Assembly (NCBI RefSeq): GCF_016863015.1
Contig: NZ_BOOB01000028.1
Location: 1-64,000 of the forward strand
Length of the DNA stretch: 64,000 nt
DNA from: Microbispora amethystogenes
Lineage (GTDB): Bacteria; Actinomycetota; Actinomycetes; Streptosporangiales; Streptosporangiaceae
Direction: 5' to 3'
Part shown: in pieces, positions 1 to 7,748 of the stretch
Numbering within the stretch: position 1 is the first letter of the stretch
How the letters are laid out: every line of letters begins with the position of its first letter
Notes under the pieces: generated by a model
The model's input: the letters and a program-made list of their open reading frames with translations, nothing else
Database searches by the model: none
Told to the model about the DNA's origin: nothing
Made by a program: the position numbers and the translations under genes

Positions 1-77
1 AGCGAAGCAGGAAGCCACAGAGGTGCCGCATAACACGGCACGGACTGAATCCCCAGCCTTCAACACCGGGGAGCGCG

Positions 78-464
78 TCAATCGCCGAGCACCAGCCTGA
101 CCTCGGTGCCCCGCTGCAGAGACCGGCTCACCGTGCAGTGCCGTTCGTGGACCCGTCCGGCGACGGCCTCGAAGACCTCCCCCGAGTCCCCCGGCGGCAG
201 TTCCACGTCGTACGTCACGGTGACGGACCGCAGCAGGGTCGGGCTCTCCTTTTCGGCCGAGACCTCCACGGCGAGCCGCGCGAGCCGGTGGCCGCGCTTG
301 GCGGTGAGCGGCTCGACGGTCATGATGTTGCATCCGCCCACGGCCGCCAGCAGCAGCTCCACCGGGCTGAACAGCCCGTCACCGGAGCCCATCACGATCT
401 CCGCGCCGCTCTCGTTGCGGGCGACGAAGCCGTCCTCGGTCCGCTCGACGCGTACAGAGCCCAT
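78..464 (-). CDS. OsmC/Ohr family peroxide-resistance-type protein
   Basis: A 128-residue protein of the usual OsmC length. The family is cytoplasmic and reduces organic hydroperoxides with two cysteines. Both are visible here: C45 in 'AVGGCNIMTV' and C110 in 'HERHCTVSRSL', so the catalytic pair looks intact. The gene starts only four bases after the stop of the upstream histidine kinase gene on the same strand, so regulator, kinase and this gene probably form one operon. That suggests, as inference, that the two-component system responds to an envelope or oxidative stress. The exact substrate (OsmC, Ohr or the YhfA-like subgroup) cannot be decided from the sequence alone. Confidence 0.85.
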   Translation of the reverse strand: MGSVRVERTEDGFVARNESGAEIVMGSGDGLFSPVELLLAAVGGCNIMTVEPLTAKRGHRLARLAVEVSAEKESPTLLRSVTVTYDVELPPGDSGEVFEAVAGRVHERHCTVSRSLQRGTEVRLVLGD

Positions 465-468
465 GCTT

Positions 469-1533
469 CTACCCTACTGGCAGCGCCAGCCGGACGAGCG
501 TGCCTCCGCCGGGAGCGGGACCGGCGGAGACGCTGCCGCCGTGGCTGTCCACGACCTGGCCAACGATCGCCAGCCCCAGCCCCGACCCGGGCAGCGCCCG
601 CGCCGAGGGCGCCCGATAGAAGCGGTCGAAGACGTGCGGCAGGTCGTCCGCCGCGATGCCGGGGCCGTGGTCGCGGACGGTCAGCACGCCGTCCCGCAGG
701 GACACCTCGACCCGCCCGCCCCTGGGGCTGTACTTCGCCGCGTTGTCGAGCAGGTTGCCGACGGCCCGGGAGAGCCGGTCGGGCACGCCCCGCACCACGG
801 CGGGCTCGACCGACACCGAGTAGGCCGTCGCGGGCCAGTGCCTGGCCGCCCGGGCGACCTCCCGGGAGACCAGCTCGTCGAAGCGCACCCGTTCCACGAG
901 TACGGCCGGCTCCTCGTCGCGGGCCAGTTCGACCACGTCCGCGACCAGCGCGGTGAGCTCCTCCAGCCCGCTCATCACGGCCCTGCTCGCCTCGTCGCGG
1001 TCCTCCTGGGGCAGGTTGCCCCTGATCAGCAGCTCCACGTTTGTCCGTACGGCGGTGAGCGGCGTGCGCAGCTCGTGGGAGGCATCGGCGACCAGGCGTT
1101 TCTGCGACTTCGCGGAGCGTTCGAGGGCGTCGAGCATGGCGTTGAAGCTCCGGGCGAGGCTGCTCAGCTCGTCGTCCCCGGACACCTGGATGCGGGTGGT
1201 GAGGTCCCTGGTCGTGGTGACCCGTCCCGCGGCGTCCTTGAGCGCGTTCACCGGCCGCAGCGCCGCCCGGGCGGCCAGCCAGCCGAGGGCCCCCGACAGC
1301 ACCAGCCCGCCCACCGCCACGGCGACGAACGGCCAGCCCAGGTCGTCGACGTCCGCGAGGGCGGCCAGCACGCCGCGGGGAGGAGGGTCGCCATAGCCCT
1401 CGTACGTCCCGTAGTGGTCCCTCGCCCACTCGACCCGGCGGCAGGTGATGAAGTAGGCGGCCACGATGACGACGATCACGCTGACCGCGGCGGCCAGCGC
1501 CGAGGCCATCGCGAGCCGCCAGCGGAGCTTCAC
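469..1533 (-). CDS. Two-component sensor histidine kinase (MprB-like)
   Basis: A membrane histidine kinase of 354 residues. There is a transmembrane helix at about residues 10-30, a short extracytoplasmic loop, a second helix at about 68-90, a HAMP linker to about 140, then the dimerisation box 'DASHELRTPLT' with phospho-acceptor H153. An HATPase domain follows, with N-box 'NLLDNAAKY' and G-boxes 'DHGPGI' and 'GSGLGLAIV'. It starts with GTG overlapping the TGA of the response-regulator gene (GTGA), which indicates translational coupling. The signal sensed is unknown; the small external domain of about 35 residues is unlikely to bind a large ligand. Confidence 0.92.
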   Translation of the reverse strand: MKLRWRLAMASALAAAVSVIVVIVAAYFITCRRVEWARDHYGTYEGYGDPPPRGVLAALADVDDLGWPFVAVAVGGLVLSGALGWLAARAALRPVNALKDAAGRVTTTRDLTTRIQVSGDDELSSLARSFNAMLDALERSAKSQKRLVADASHELRTPLTAVRTNVELLIRGNLPQEDRDEASRAVMSGLEELTALVADVVELARDEEPAVLVERVRFDELVSREVARAARHWPATAYSVSVEPAVVRGVPDRLSRAVGNLLDNAAKYSPRGGRVEVSLRDGVLTVRDHGPGIAADDLPHVFDRFYRAPSARALPGSGLGLAIVGQVVDSHGGSVSAGPAPGGGTLVRLALPVG

Positions 1534-2243
1534 CGCTCCTCCCCCGCCGGCTCGCCCATCGGCTCCGCCACCGGCTCCCTGAGCGCGTACCCCAGGCCGT
1601 GCACGGTGTGGATCAGCCGGGGCTCGCCCCCGGCCTCGGTCTTCTTTCGGAGGTAGCGGATGTAGACCTCCAGGGGGTTGGAGCCGGGCCGGAAGCCGTA
1701 ACCCCAGATGCGCTCGTGGATGACCTGCCGGGTGAGCACCTGGCCGCCGTTGCGGATCAGCAGGTCGAGCAGGGCGTACTCGGTCCTGGTCAGGTCGATC
1801 AGCCGGCGCCCGCGCCGGGCCTGCCTGCTGTCCGGCAGCAGGACGAGGTCGGCGAAGCCCGCCTCGGCCGACGGCGCGGCGCGGCGCAGCAGGGCCCGCA
1901 CCCGGGCGAACAGCTCCTCCAGCGCGAACGGCTTGACGAGGTAGTCGTCGGCGCCCGCGTCGAGGCCGGCGACCTTGTCGCCGATCCCGTCCAGCGCGGT
2001 CAGCATGAGGACCGGCAGCCTGTTGCCGTCGCCCCGCAGCGCCCGGCAGACCTCGATGCCGTCCATCCCCGGCATCAGGACGTCGAGCACCATCAGGTCG
2101 GGCGCCGAGCCGCCGATCACGTCGAGGGCGTCGAGGCCGTCGCCCGCGGTCGCCACGCCGTACCCCTCGACCCGCAGGGCCCGCGCGATCGCGTCGCGGA
2201 CCTCGGGTTCGTCGTCGACCACCAGCACCTGTGTCTTGACCAC
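1530..2243 (-). CDS. OmpR/PhoB-family response regulator (MprA-like)
   Basis: A 237-residue DNA-binding response regulator. The receiver domain (about residues 1-118) shows the acidic pair D10/D11, phospho-acceptor D54 in 'LMVLDVLMPGMDG', T82 and K104 in 'YLVKPF'. The C-terminal winged helix has the typical 'LTRTEYALLDLLIRN' and 'YIRYLRKKTE' segments. It is the partner of the overlapping histidine kinase gene just downstream. It is the first gene of the inferred three-gene operon with the kinase and the OsmC-like gene, so it may control its own operon. The target promoter sequence was not identified. Confidence 0.93.
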   Translation of the reverse strand: MVKTQVLVVDDEPEVRDAIARALRVEGYGVATAGDGLDALDVIGGSAPDLMVLDVLMPGMDGIEVCRALRGDGNRLPVLMLTALDGIGDKVAGLDAGADDYLVKPFALEELFARVRALLRRAAPSAEAGFADLVLLPDSRQARRGRRLIDLTRTEYALLDLLIRNGGQVLTRQVIHERIWGYGFRPGSNPLEVYIRYLRKKTEAGGEPRLIHTVHGLGYALREPVAEPMGEPAGEER

Positions 2244-2297
2244 GCCGTCATTGTGACGTGGGGAGATGAGAGGTTGCTGAGCAGGGCCGGAGCGCGC

Positions 2298-2573
2298 TCA
2301 GGCGTCGGGGTGTCTGGACAGGTAGTCGACGTAGACCGGCCGGAGCGCGTCGCCGAGCTCGCCCTCACCCGCCGCCATGGCATCGCTGAGCAGCGCCGAC
2401 ACCCTGCTGAGGTCGTTCGCGGTCTCGTCGGTGTTCCCGCTGGCCGCCTCGGCCGCCGGGATGACCTTCAGCAGATCCCACAGGAACCCCAGGTCACCGT
2501 GTCGTACGGCGTAGTGCACGGCCCGGTCGTGCAGTTCCTTCGCGGGCAGCGACTCCAGCTCTTCCACGTCCAT
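2298..2573 (-). CDS. Small acidic conserved-type protein, unknown function
   Basis: A 91-residue acidic, helix-rich protein starting 'MDVEELESLP' and ending 'YLSRHPDA'. There is no signal peptide or membrane segment, so it is probably cytoplasmic. A GAGGTGAG-type ribosome binding site sits just upstream of the ATG. It lies between the response regulator gene and a divergent membrane protein gene. I do not recognise a catalytic motif. The codon pattern matches its neighbours, which supports a real gene rather than a chance frame. Confidence 0.65.
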   Translation of the reverse strand: MDVEELESLPAKELHDRAVHYAVRHGDLGFLWDLLKVIPAAEAASGNTDETANDLSRVSALLSDAMAAGEGELGDALRPVYVDYLSRHPDA

Positions 2574-2762
2574 TCGGTCTCACCTCGCAAGGAGGGTTTC
2601 CCCGATGTTTGCCGCTTATACCCGGCGCCGGGAGAAAGCCGTGCCGGGGACCACCGCCCGCCGCTCCGCCGTGCCCGGTCGAGGCGGGGGAACCGGGCGT
2701 ACGGCTCCGGCCGTTCCCCGGACACGGAAACCGCGCACTCTTTGCCGCACCGTGGAAGGATC

Positions 2763-3140
2763 GTGGACGTGAAGGTCATACTCAAGATCGTTGTGGTGGC
2801 CGCGGCCCTGTGGGCGTCCACCAAGCTGGTGGACGGCATCACCGTGAGCGCGGGCTCCACCGCCAAACAGATCGGCACCCTCTTCGCGGTCGCGCTGATC
2901 TTCGGCCTCGTGAACGCCGTCATCAAGCCGGTCATCAAGACCATCGGATGCGCGTTCTACGTGCTCACGCTGGGCCTGTTCGCCCTCGTGGTGAACGCCG
3001 CGCTGCTCCTGCTGACGAGCTGGCTCGCCGAGCAGCTCGACCTTCCCTTCCACGTCAGCGGATTCGTCGCCGCCTTCTGGGGCGCCATCGTCGTGGGCGT
3101 GATCAGCTGGGTCCTCAACATGCTCCTCGGCGACGACTGA
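2763..3140 (+). CDS. Phage-holin-like family IV (DUF/PF04020-type) membrane protein
   Basis: Predicted 125-residue integral membrane protein. GTG at 2763 is preferred because 'GGAAGGA' lies just upstream and the protein then begins directly with a membrane helix ('VKVILKIVVVAAALWAS'). Four hydrophobic helices follow, with the diagnostic 'FGLVNAVIKPVIK' and 'LTLGLFALVVNAALLLL' segments of the bacterial family annotated as phage holin family 4. Despite the name, these proteins are chromosomal and their function is unknown; no phage genes are nearby. A much longer frame extends upstream but is mostly antisense to the two-component genes. Confidence 0.85.
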   Translation: MDVKVILKIVVVAAALWASTKLVDGITVSAGSTAKQIGTLFAVALIFGLVNAVIKPVIKTIGCAFYVLTLGLFALVVNAALLLLTSWLAEQLDLPFHVSGFVAAFWGAIVVGVISWVLNMLLGDD

Positions 3141-3198
3141 CCCTCGGCGTCCCGGCGCGCGGTTCCTACGAAGCCGGCCACTTCGCGTGGTGCGGATT

Positions 3199-3210
3199 GA
3201 CAACGTTGTC
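3199..3210. promoter_or_regulatory. LacI-type operator upstream of the LacI regulator gene
   Basis: Perfect 12-bp palindrome GACAACGTTGTC, 30 bp before the chosen GTG start of the LacI-family gene. The same core recurs upstream of the convergent solute-binding protein gene (7576-7593). A central CG with flanking arms is the classic layout of LacI-family operators, so autorepression is inferred. Confidence 0.75.
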
Positions 3211-3240
3211 CGGGGTCGTGGAATGGGGGATGATCCCTGC

Positions 3241-4314
3241 GTGGGAGACACGAGACGCGGCCGTCCGACCATGAACGACGTGGCCGCCGCGGCCGGCGTG
3301 GCGCTGAAGACCGTCTCCCGCGTGGTCAACGACGAGCCCGGCGTGAACGCCGCGACGGCGCTGCGCGTGAAGGCCGCGATCGACCGGCTCGGCTACCGCC
3401 GCAACGACGGCGCGCGGACGCTGCGCCGCGGCCGTACGGCGAGCATCGGCCTGGTCATCGAGGACGCCGCCGACGTCTTCTACTCCAGCCTCAGCCGGGC
3501 CGTCGAGGAGACCGCGCTGCACCACGGCTGTCTGCTGTTCACCGGGTCGTCCCAGGAGGACGCGGCCCGGGAACGCGACCTCGTGCTCGCCTTCTGCGCC
3601 CGCCGCGTCGACGGGCTGATCATCGTGCCCGCCGGGACGGACCACACCTATCTCGCCCCCGAGTTCGAGGCCGGGACCAGGGCGGTGTTCGCCGACCGGC
3701 CGCCCGGCGCGGGCTGCGAGGCCGACGTCGTCCTGTCCGACAACGCGGGCGGGGCCCGGGCGGGCGCGGCCCACCTGATCGCGCACGGCCACCGCCGCAT
3801 CGCCTTCCTCGGCGACCTTCCCCGGATCTTCACGGCCGCCGAGCGGCTGCGCGGCTACCGGGAGGCGCTGGCCGCCGCGGGCCTGCCGTACGACGAGGGC
3901 CTGGTGGCGATGGGCCCGGCGGACCCGGCACGGTTGCGGGCGGACCTCGCCCGGCTGCTGCGGGCGGCCGACCCGCCGACCGCGCTGCTGACCGGCAACG
4001 GCCGGACCACGGTCGAGACGCTGCGGGCGCTGGCCTCGATCACCGGCTCCGCGACCGGCGCCTTCGTGGAGGGCGTGCGCCCCGGCCTCGGCGGTCTCGC
4101 CCTGGTCGGGTTCGACGACTTCGAACTGGCCGACCTGCTGGGCGTGACCGTGGTGGCGCAGGACCCCGCCCGGCTCGGGCGTACGGCGGCCGACCTGCTC
4201 TTCCTGCGCCTGGCCGGGGACGACGGCCCGGTCACCCGGTTCGAACTGCCCACCAGGCTGATCCCGCGCGGCTCGGGCGAGCGCCCTCCCCCGCCCCGCC
4301 GGGACCACCCCTGA
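3241..4314 (+). CDS. LacI-family transcriptional repressor of a sugar ABC importer
   Basis: A 357-residue regulator if read from GTG 3241, which places the helix-turn-helix ('TMNDVAAAAGVALKTVSRVV') at the N-terminus as usual; an in-frame start at 3187 would add 18 residues and overlap the operator. The hinge and the periplasmic-binding-protein-like effector domain follow ('SIGLVIEDAADVFYSSLSRAV', 'LVGFDDFELADLLGVTVVAQDP'). It converges on the permease genes, with three bases between the stop codons. Shared palindromes upstream of this gene and of the solute-binding protein gene support control of that importer. The effector sugar is unknown. Confidence 0.92.
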   Translation: MGDTRRGRPTMNDVAAAAGVALKTVSRVVNDEPGVNAATALRVKAAIDRLGYRRNDGARTLRRGRTASIGLVIEDAADVFYSSLSRAVEETALHHGCLLFTGSSQEDAARERDLVLAFCARRVDGLIIVPAGTDHTYLAPEFEAGTRAVFADRPPGAGCEADVVLSDNAGGARAGAAHLIAHGHRRIAFLGDLPRIFTAAERLRGYREALAAAGLPYDEGLVAMGPADPARLRADLARLLRAADPPTALLTGNGRTTVETLRALASITGSATGAFVEGVRPGLGGLALVGFDDFELADLLGVTVVAQDPARLGRTAADLLFLRLAGDDGPVTRFELPTRLIPRGSGERPPPPRRDHP

Positions 4315-4317
4315 ACG

Positions 4318-5211
4318 TCAGCCCTTGAGCGCGCCGGCCATGAGGCCGCGCATGAAGAACCGGCCGAGCAGGACGTACACGACCATCGTGGGGATGGACG
4401 CGAGGATCGCCGCGGCCATCTGCTGGCTGTACGGCGTCGTCACCGCGCCCGCGATGTTGTTGAGCATGACCGTGGTCGGCCACGAGGTGGGCCCGGTGAG
4501 GAAGACCGCGAAGAGGAAGTCGTTCCACATCGAGGTGAACTGCCAGATGATCACCACGGCGAACGCGGGGCCGGAGACCGGCAGCACGATCGACCAGAGC
4601 GTGCGCAGCATGCCCGCGCCGTCGACGCGGGAGGCCTCGATCAGCTCGTCGGGGATCGTGACGTAGTAGTTCCGGAAGATCAGCGTGCAGATCGGGATGC
4701 CGTACACCACGTGGGCGAGGACCAGGCCCGGGATGCCGCCGTAGAGTTGCACGCCGAGCGCGTCGCCCACGTCCACCATCAGCTGCACCAGCGGGATCAT
4801 GACGCCCTGGTACGGGATGAACATCCCGAAGAGGAACAACGTGAACAGGACGTCGGCGCCGGGGAAGCGCCATTTGCTCAGCACGTACCCGTTCAGCGAC
4901 CCGAGGGCGGCGGAGATCAGCGATCCGGGGATCGCGAGCAGGAAGCTGTTGACGATGCCCGGTTCGAGCTTCTCCCAGGCGACGCTCCACGCCTCGGTCG
5001 TCCAGACCTTGGGGAGGTTCCACGCCTGGGCGGGATCGGCCTCGCTGAGCGGCTTGAAGCTCGTGACCAGCAGCACGTAGACCGGAATCAGGAAGACCAG
5101 GACGAACAGCAGCAACAGGACGACCCGCACCCACGTGCCGGCCCTGCCCTTCTCGCGGGCCGGGGCGGCGGGCGCCGTACGCGGGGCCTTCCCGGCGACG
5201 TGGGCGGTCAC
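4318..5211 (-). CDS. Carbohydrate ABC transporter permease, MalG-like
   Basis: A 297-residue inner-membrane permease of the CUT1 type. An N-terminal cytoplasmic tail is followed by six predicted helices and the EAA loop 'EASRVDGAGMLRTLWSIVLP', which contacts the ATPase. The C-terminus 'RFFMRGLMAGALKG' is typical of MalG/LacG-type subunits. Its GTG start overlaps the stop of the MalF-like gene (GTGA). No ATP-binding subunit is encoded here; actinobacteria commonly use one shared MsiK ATPase for such importers, which would explain the absence. Confidence 0.95.
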   Translation of the reverse strand: MTAHVAGKAPRTAPAAPAREKGRAGTWVRVVLLLLFVLVFLIPVYVLLVTSFKPLSEADPAQAWNLPKVWTTEAWSVAWEKLEPGIVNSFLLAIPGSLISAALGSLNGYVLSKWRFPGADVLFTLFLFGMFIPYQGVMIPLVQLMVDVGDALGVQLYGGIPGLVLAHVVYGIPICTLIFRNYYVTIPDELIEASRVDGAGMLRTLWSIVLPVSGPAFAVVIIWQFTSMWNDFLFAVFLTGPTSWPTTVMLNNIAGAVTTPYSQQMAAAILASIPTMVVYVLLGRFFMRGLMAGALKG

Positions 5212-6101
5212 GAGCGGTTCCCCTTACGGGCGTTCCAGATCAGGTAGGGCACGACGAAGATCACGACGGACAGCACGATGTAGGAGGCGATCGTCGCGCC
5301 CTTGGCCGGGTCGTGCGAGTCGTAGACCGCCGTCCACATGAACGTCGCGGGCACGTCGGTGATGATCTGCTTGCCCGACACCGCGACGACGAGGTCGAAG
5401 ACCTTCAGCGAGATGTGGCCGAGGATGATCAGCGCGGAGAGCGTCACCGGGCGCAGCATCGGCAGCACCACGTGCCGGTAGACCCCCCACTCGCCGCAGC
5501 CGTCCACCCGGGCGGCCTCCCGCAGTTCCTCGGGAACGCCGCGGAAGCCGGCGAGGAACAGCGCCATGATGTATCCGGACATCTGCCAGACGGCCGGGAT
5601 CGCCATGGCCGCCATCCCCCAGTCGGGATCGCGGAACCACTGCCACTGCAGGAAGTCGAGCCCCATGTAGTGGAAGAGCCGGTTGAGGCCCACCGCGTGC
5701 TCGCCCGTCGCGCTGTTCATCAGCCACCGCCACACCACCCCGGTGGCGATGAAGGAGATGGCCATCGGGAACAGGTAGACGGCGCGGAAGCCGCTCTCCG
5801 CCCGGATGCCCTTCTCCATCAGGAACGCGAGGAGCCAGCCGAGGACGAGCGCGCCGGCGACGAAGACCACGGTGAAGACGATCGAGTGCCGGACCGACAG
5901 GCCCCAGCGCTCCTCGCTCCAGATGCCGGTGAAGTTCTCCAGCCCGACGAACCTGCCGGGGATCTCCGCGATCTCGTTGTGTTTGTCGGTCATGGCGAGC
6001 TTGAGGTTCCAGCCCAGCAGGCCGTACACGAAGACCGCGATGAGGATGATCGACGGCGAGACCAGGAGCAGCCCCGGCAGCCATCTGCGCACCCGCGTCA
6101 C
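5208..6101 (-). CDS. Carbohydrate ABC transporter permease, MalF-like
   Basis: A 297-residue CUT1 permease with six predicted helices and the EAA motif 'EAARVDGCGEWGVYRHVVLP'. It forms the transmembrane pair with the overlapping MalG-like subunit. It follows the solute-binding protein gene after a 130-bp spacer that contains a strong hairpin and short tandem repeats, which probably lowers permease expression relative to the binding protein. The substrate is unknown. Confidence 0.95.
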   Translation of the reverse strand: MTRVRRWLPGLLLVSPSIILIAVFVYGLLGWNLKLAMTDKHNEIAEIPGRFVGLENFTGIWSEERWGLSVRHSIVFTVVFVAGALVLGWLLAFLMEKGIRAESGFRAVYLFPMAISFIATGVVWRWLMNSATGEHAVGLNRLFHYMGLDFLQWQWFRDPDWGMAAMAIPAVWQMSGYIMALFLAGFRGVPEELREAARVDGCGEWGVYRHVVLPMLRPVTLSALIILGHISLKVFDLVVAVSGKQIITDVPATFMWTAVYDSHDPAKGATIASYIVLSVVIFVVPYLIWNARKGNRS

Positions 6102-6123
6102 TTGCGCCTCTCAGAAGTCAAGC

Positions 6124-6175
6124 ACGGCCCACGCCGCGCCGGCCGGAGCCCGGCGTCGGTCACGGCGTGGGCCGT
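6124..6175 (-). terminator. Strong hairpin between binding-protein and permease genes
   Basis: Perfect 13-bp inverted repeat (6124-6136 with 6163-6175) around a GC-rich 26-nt loop, located between the stop of the solute-binding protein gene and the start of the MalF-like gene. There is no U-tract, so partial attenuation or 3'-end protection of the binding-protein mRNA is more likely than full termination. Confidence 0.65.
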
Positions 6176-6189
6176 ACGGGGAGATCAGC

Positions 6190-6245
6190 TCACCGGCCGC
6201 CTGTCACCGGCCGCCGTTCACTGGCCACTGTTCACTGGCCGCTGT
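6190..6245. repeat. Four tandem copies of a 14-bp repeat spanning a stop codon
   Basis: The motif TCAC(C/T)GGCC recurs at 6190, 6204, 6218 and 6232, a strict 14-bp period. The last copy contains the stop codon of the solute-binding protein gene (TCA at 6232-6234, read on the minus strand). Because 14 is not a multiple of three, copy-number change could alter the local reading frame. Confidence 0.8.
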
Positions 6246-7518
6246 TCTTGGCCGCCGCGACCAGCGCCTGCTGGAGCTTGGCGACGTCCTTGTCCTGCTG
6301 GAACAGGCCGACCGCGTCGGTGATCGCGGTACGCCACGTGTCGTTGGCGACCACGCCGTGCTGGATAGAGCCGGCCAGCTTGTCGCCGGCCCACTGCTCC
6401 AGGCTCCAGGACAGGTAGTCCTTGTAGAGGGACTGGTCGGCGTCCTTGCGGGCGGGGATCGAGCCCTTCAGCGGGTTGAACGCGTCCTGGCCCTCCTTGC
6501 TGGCGGCCACCTTCAGCCACGCGATCGCGCCGTCGCGGTTGGGCGCGCCCTTCGGCAGCGTGAAGCTGTCCGACAGCCACATGAACGTGCCGTCCGTGCC
6601 CGGCGACGCGGCCCAGTCGAAGTCCTTCTTCGACTCCTTGCCGAGACCGCCCTCCGGCGGGTTGTGGAAGTAGCCGTAGGCCCAGTCGCCCATGATGTTG
6701 AAGGCGGCCTCGCCGTCGGCGACCTGCTTGGCCGCCGGCTGCCAGTCGTCCTGCGGGGTCCCGGCGTACGACAGGATCGTCTTGAAGTTGTCCAGCGCCT
6801 TGGTCACGTTGGCGTTGGACCAGTCGGAGCTCGCCGTCCACAGGGCGTTGTAGGCGTCGGTGCCGAGGGAGCCGAGCAGCACGGACTCCAGCAGGTGGAC
6901 GAGCGTCCACTGCGAGCCGATCGACAGGGGGATCTTGCCGCTCTTCTTGACCTTCTCCAGGTCGGCGACGAACTCCTCGACCGTCTTCGGCGCGCCCGAG
7001 ATCCCGGCGCCCTTGAGGACCGAGGGGTTGAACCACAGGACGTTCGACCGGTGGATGTTCACCGGCACGGAGTAGACCTGGCCCTCCACCGTGATCTGGT
7101 CGATCAGCTGCTGGGGCAGGACGTCCTTGAGCTTCAGCTCGTCGTACAGGAAGTTCAGCGACTCCAGCTTGCCGCTCTTGATATAGCCCTGGAGTTCGGC
7201 TCCGGCGTGCCCCTGGAAGGTGTCCGGAGGCTGGTTGGCCTGCAGCTTGCTCGACAGCAGCGCCCTGGCCTGGTCGCCCGAGCCGCCGGCGACGGCGGCG
7301 TCGAAGAACTCGAAGTTCGAGTTCTCCTTGGCGAAGATGTCGCGCATCGCCTTCAGGCCGTCGGCCTCACCCGGACCCGTCCACCACGAGAAGACCTCGA
7401 CCTTCTTGTGCGCGGCAGGGCCGCCCGCGGTGTCCTGCTTGTCACCGCCGCCGCACGCGGAAAGGGTCAGCAGGCCTGCCACCGAGACCGCGACGGCCGC
7501 CATCCACCGTCGTCTCAT
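6232..7518 (-). CDS. Sugar ABC transporter solute-binding lipoprotein
   Basis: A 428-residue extracellular binding protein. The ATG at 7518 is chosen because an 'AAGGGA' ribosome binding site precedes it and a lipoprotein signal follows directly: 'MRRRW', a hydrophobic core, then lipobox LSAC with C22. The mature protein matches family 1 solute-binding proteins of CUT1 importers ('EVFSWWTGPGEADGLKAM', 'INIMGDWAYGYFHNP'-type segments). It anchors to the outer face of the membrane and delivers a carbohydrate to the two downstream permeases. The longer in-frame start at 7602 would run through the operator and is unlikely. Confidence 0.95.
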   Translation of the reverse strand: MRRRWMAAVAVSVAGLLTLSACGGGDKQDTAGGPAAHKKVEVFSWWTGPGEADGLKAMRDIFAKENSNFEFFDAAVAGGSGDQARALLSSKLQANQPPDTFQGHAGAELQGYIKSGKLESLNFLYDELKLKDVLPQQLIDQITVEGQVYSVPVNIHRSNVLWFNPSVLKGAGISGAPKTVEEFVADLEKVKKSGKIPLSIGSQWTLVHLLESVLLGSLGTDAYNALWTASSDWSNANVTKALDNFKTILSYAGTPQDDWQPAAKQVADGEAAFNIMGDWAYGYFHNPPEGGLGKESKKDFDWAASPGTDGTFMWLSDSFTLPKGAPNRDGAIAWLKVAASKEGQDAFNPLKGSIPARKDADQSLYKDYLSWSLEQWAGDKLAGSIQHGVVANDTWRTAITDAVGLFQQDKDVAKLQQALVAAAKNSGQ

Positions 7519-7575
7519 CGCAACATTCCCTTCAGGCTTTTCGCGAGGATTTCGGGCTCCCCGAAGACACATATG

Positions 7576-7593
7576 GCTGACAACGTTGTCAGC
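7576..7593. promoter_or_regulatory. LacI-type operator of the sugar importer operon
   Basis: Perfect 18-bp palindrome GCTGACAACGTTGTCAGC, 57 bp upstream of the ATG of the solute-binding protein gene. Its 12-bp core is identical to the palindrome before the LacI-family gene at 3199-3210. The position fits transcriptional repression of the importer operon. Confidence 0.8.
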
Positions 7594-7748
7594 ACAGCCC
7601 ATCCAGCCACTTCCACGGGCACGCCGTCAAGTTTGTCCCGATAACGTCTCTGCATACGGAGCTTGGCGGCCTGTTAGGGACGTGCGTCAAAGGGAGAGCC
7701 GCGACCGGAGCCCGCGAAATTGTCGGCGCGGGCGCACACACTGCTGGC

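Noticed and set aside
2763-3140. Prophage remnant suggested by the holin-like protein
   Set aside because: The family is a chromosomal membrane protein family despite its name and there are no other phage genes nearby.
6190-6245. CRISPR-like short repeats
   Set aside because: The 14-bp units are directly adjacent with no unique spacers, so this is a simple tandem repeat.
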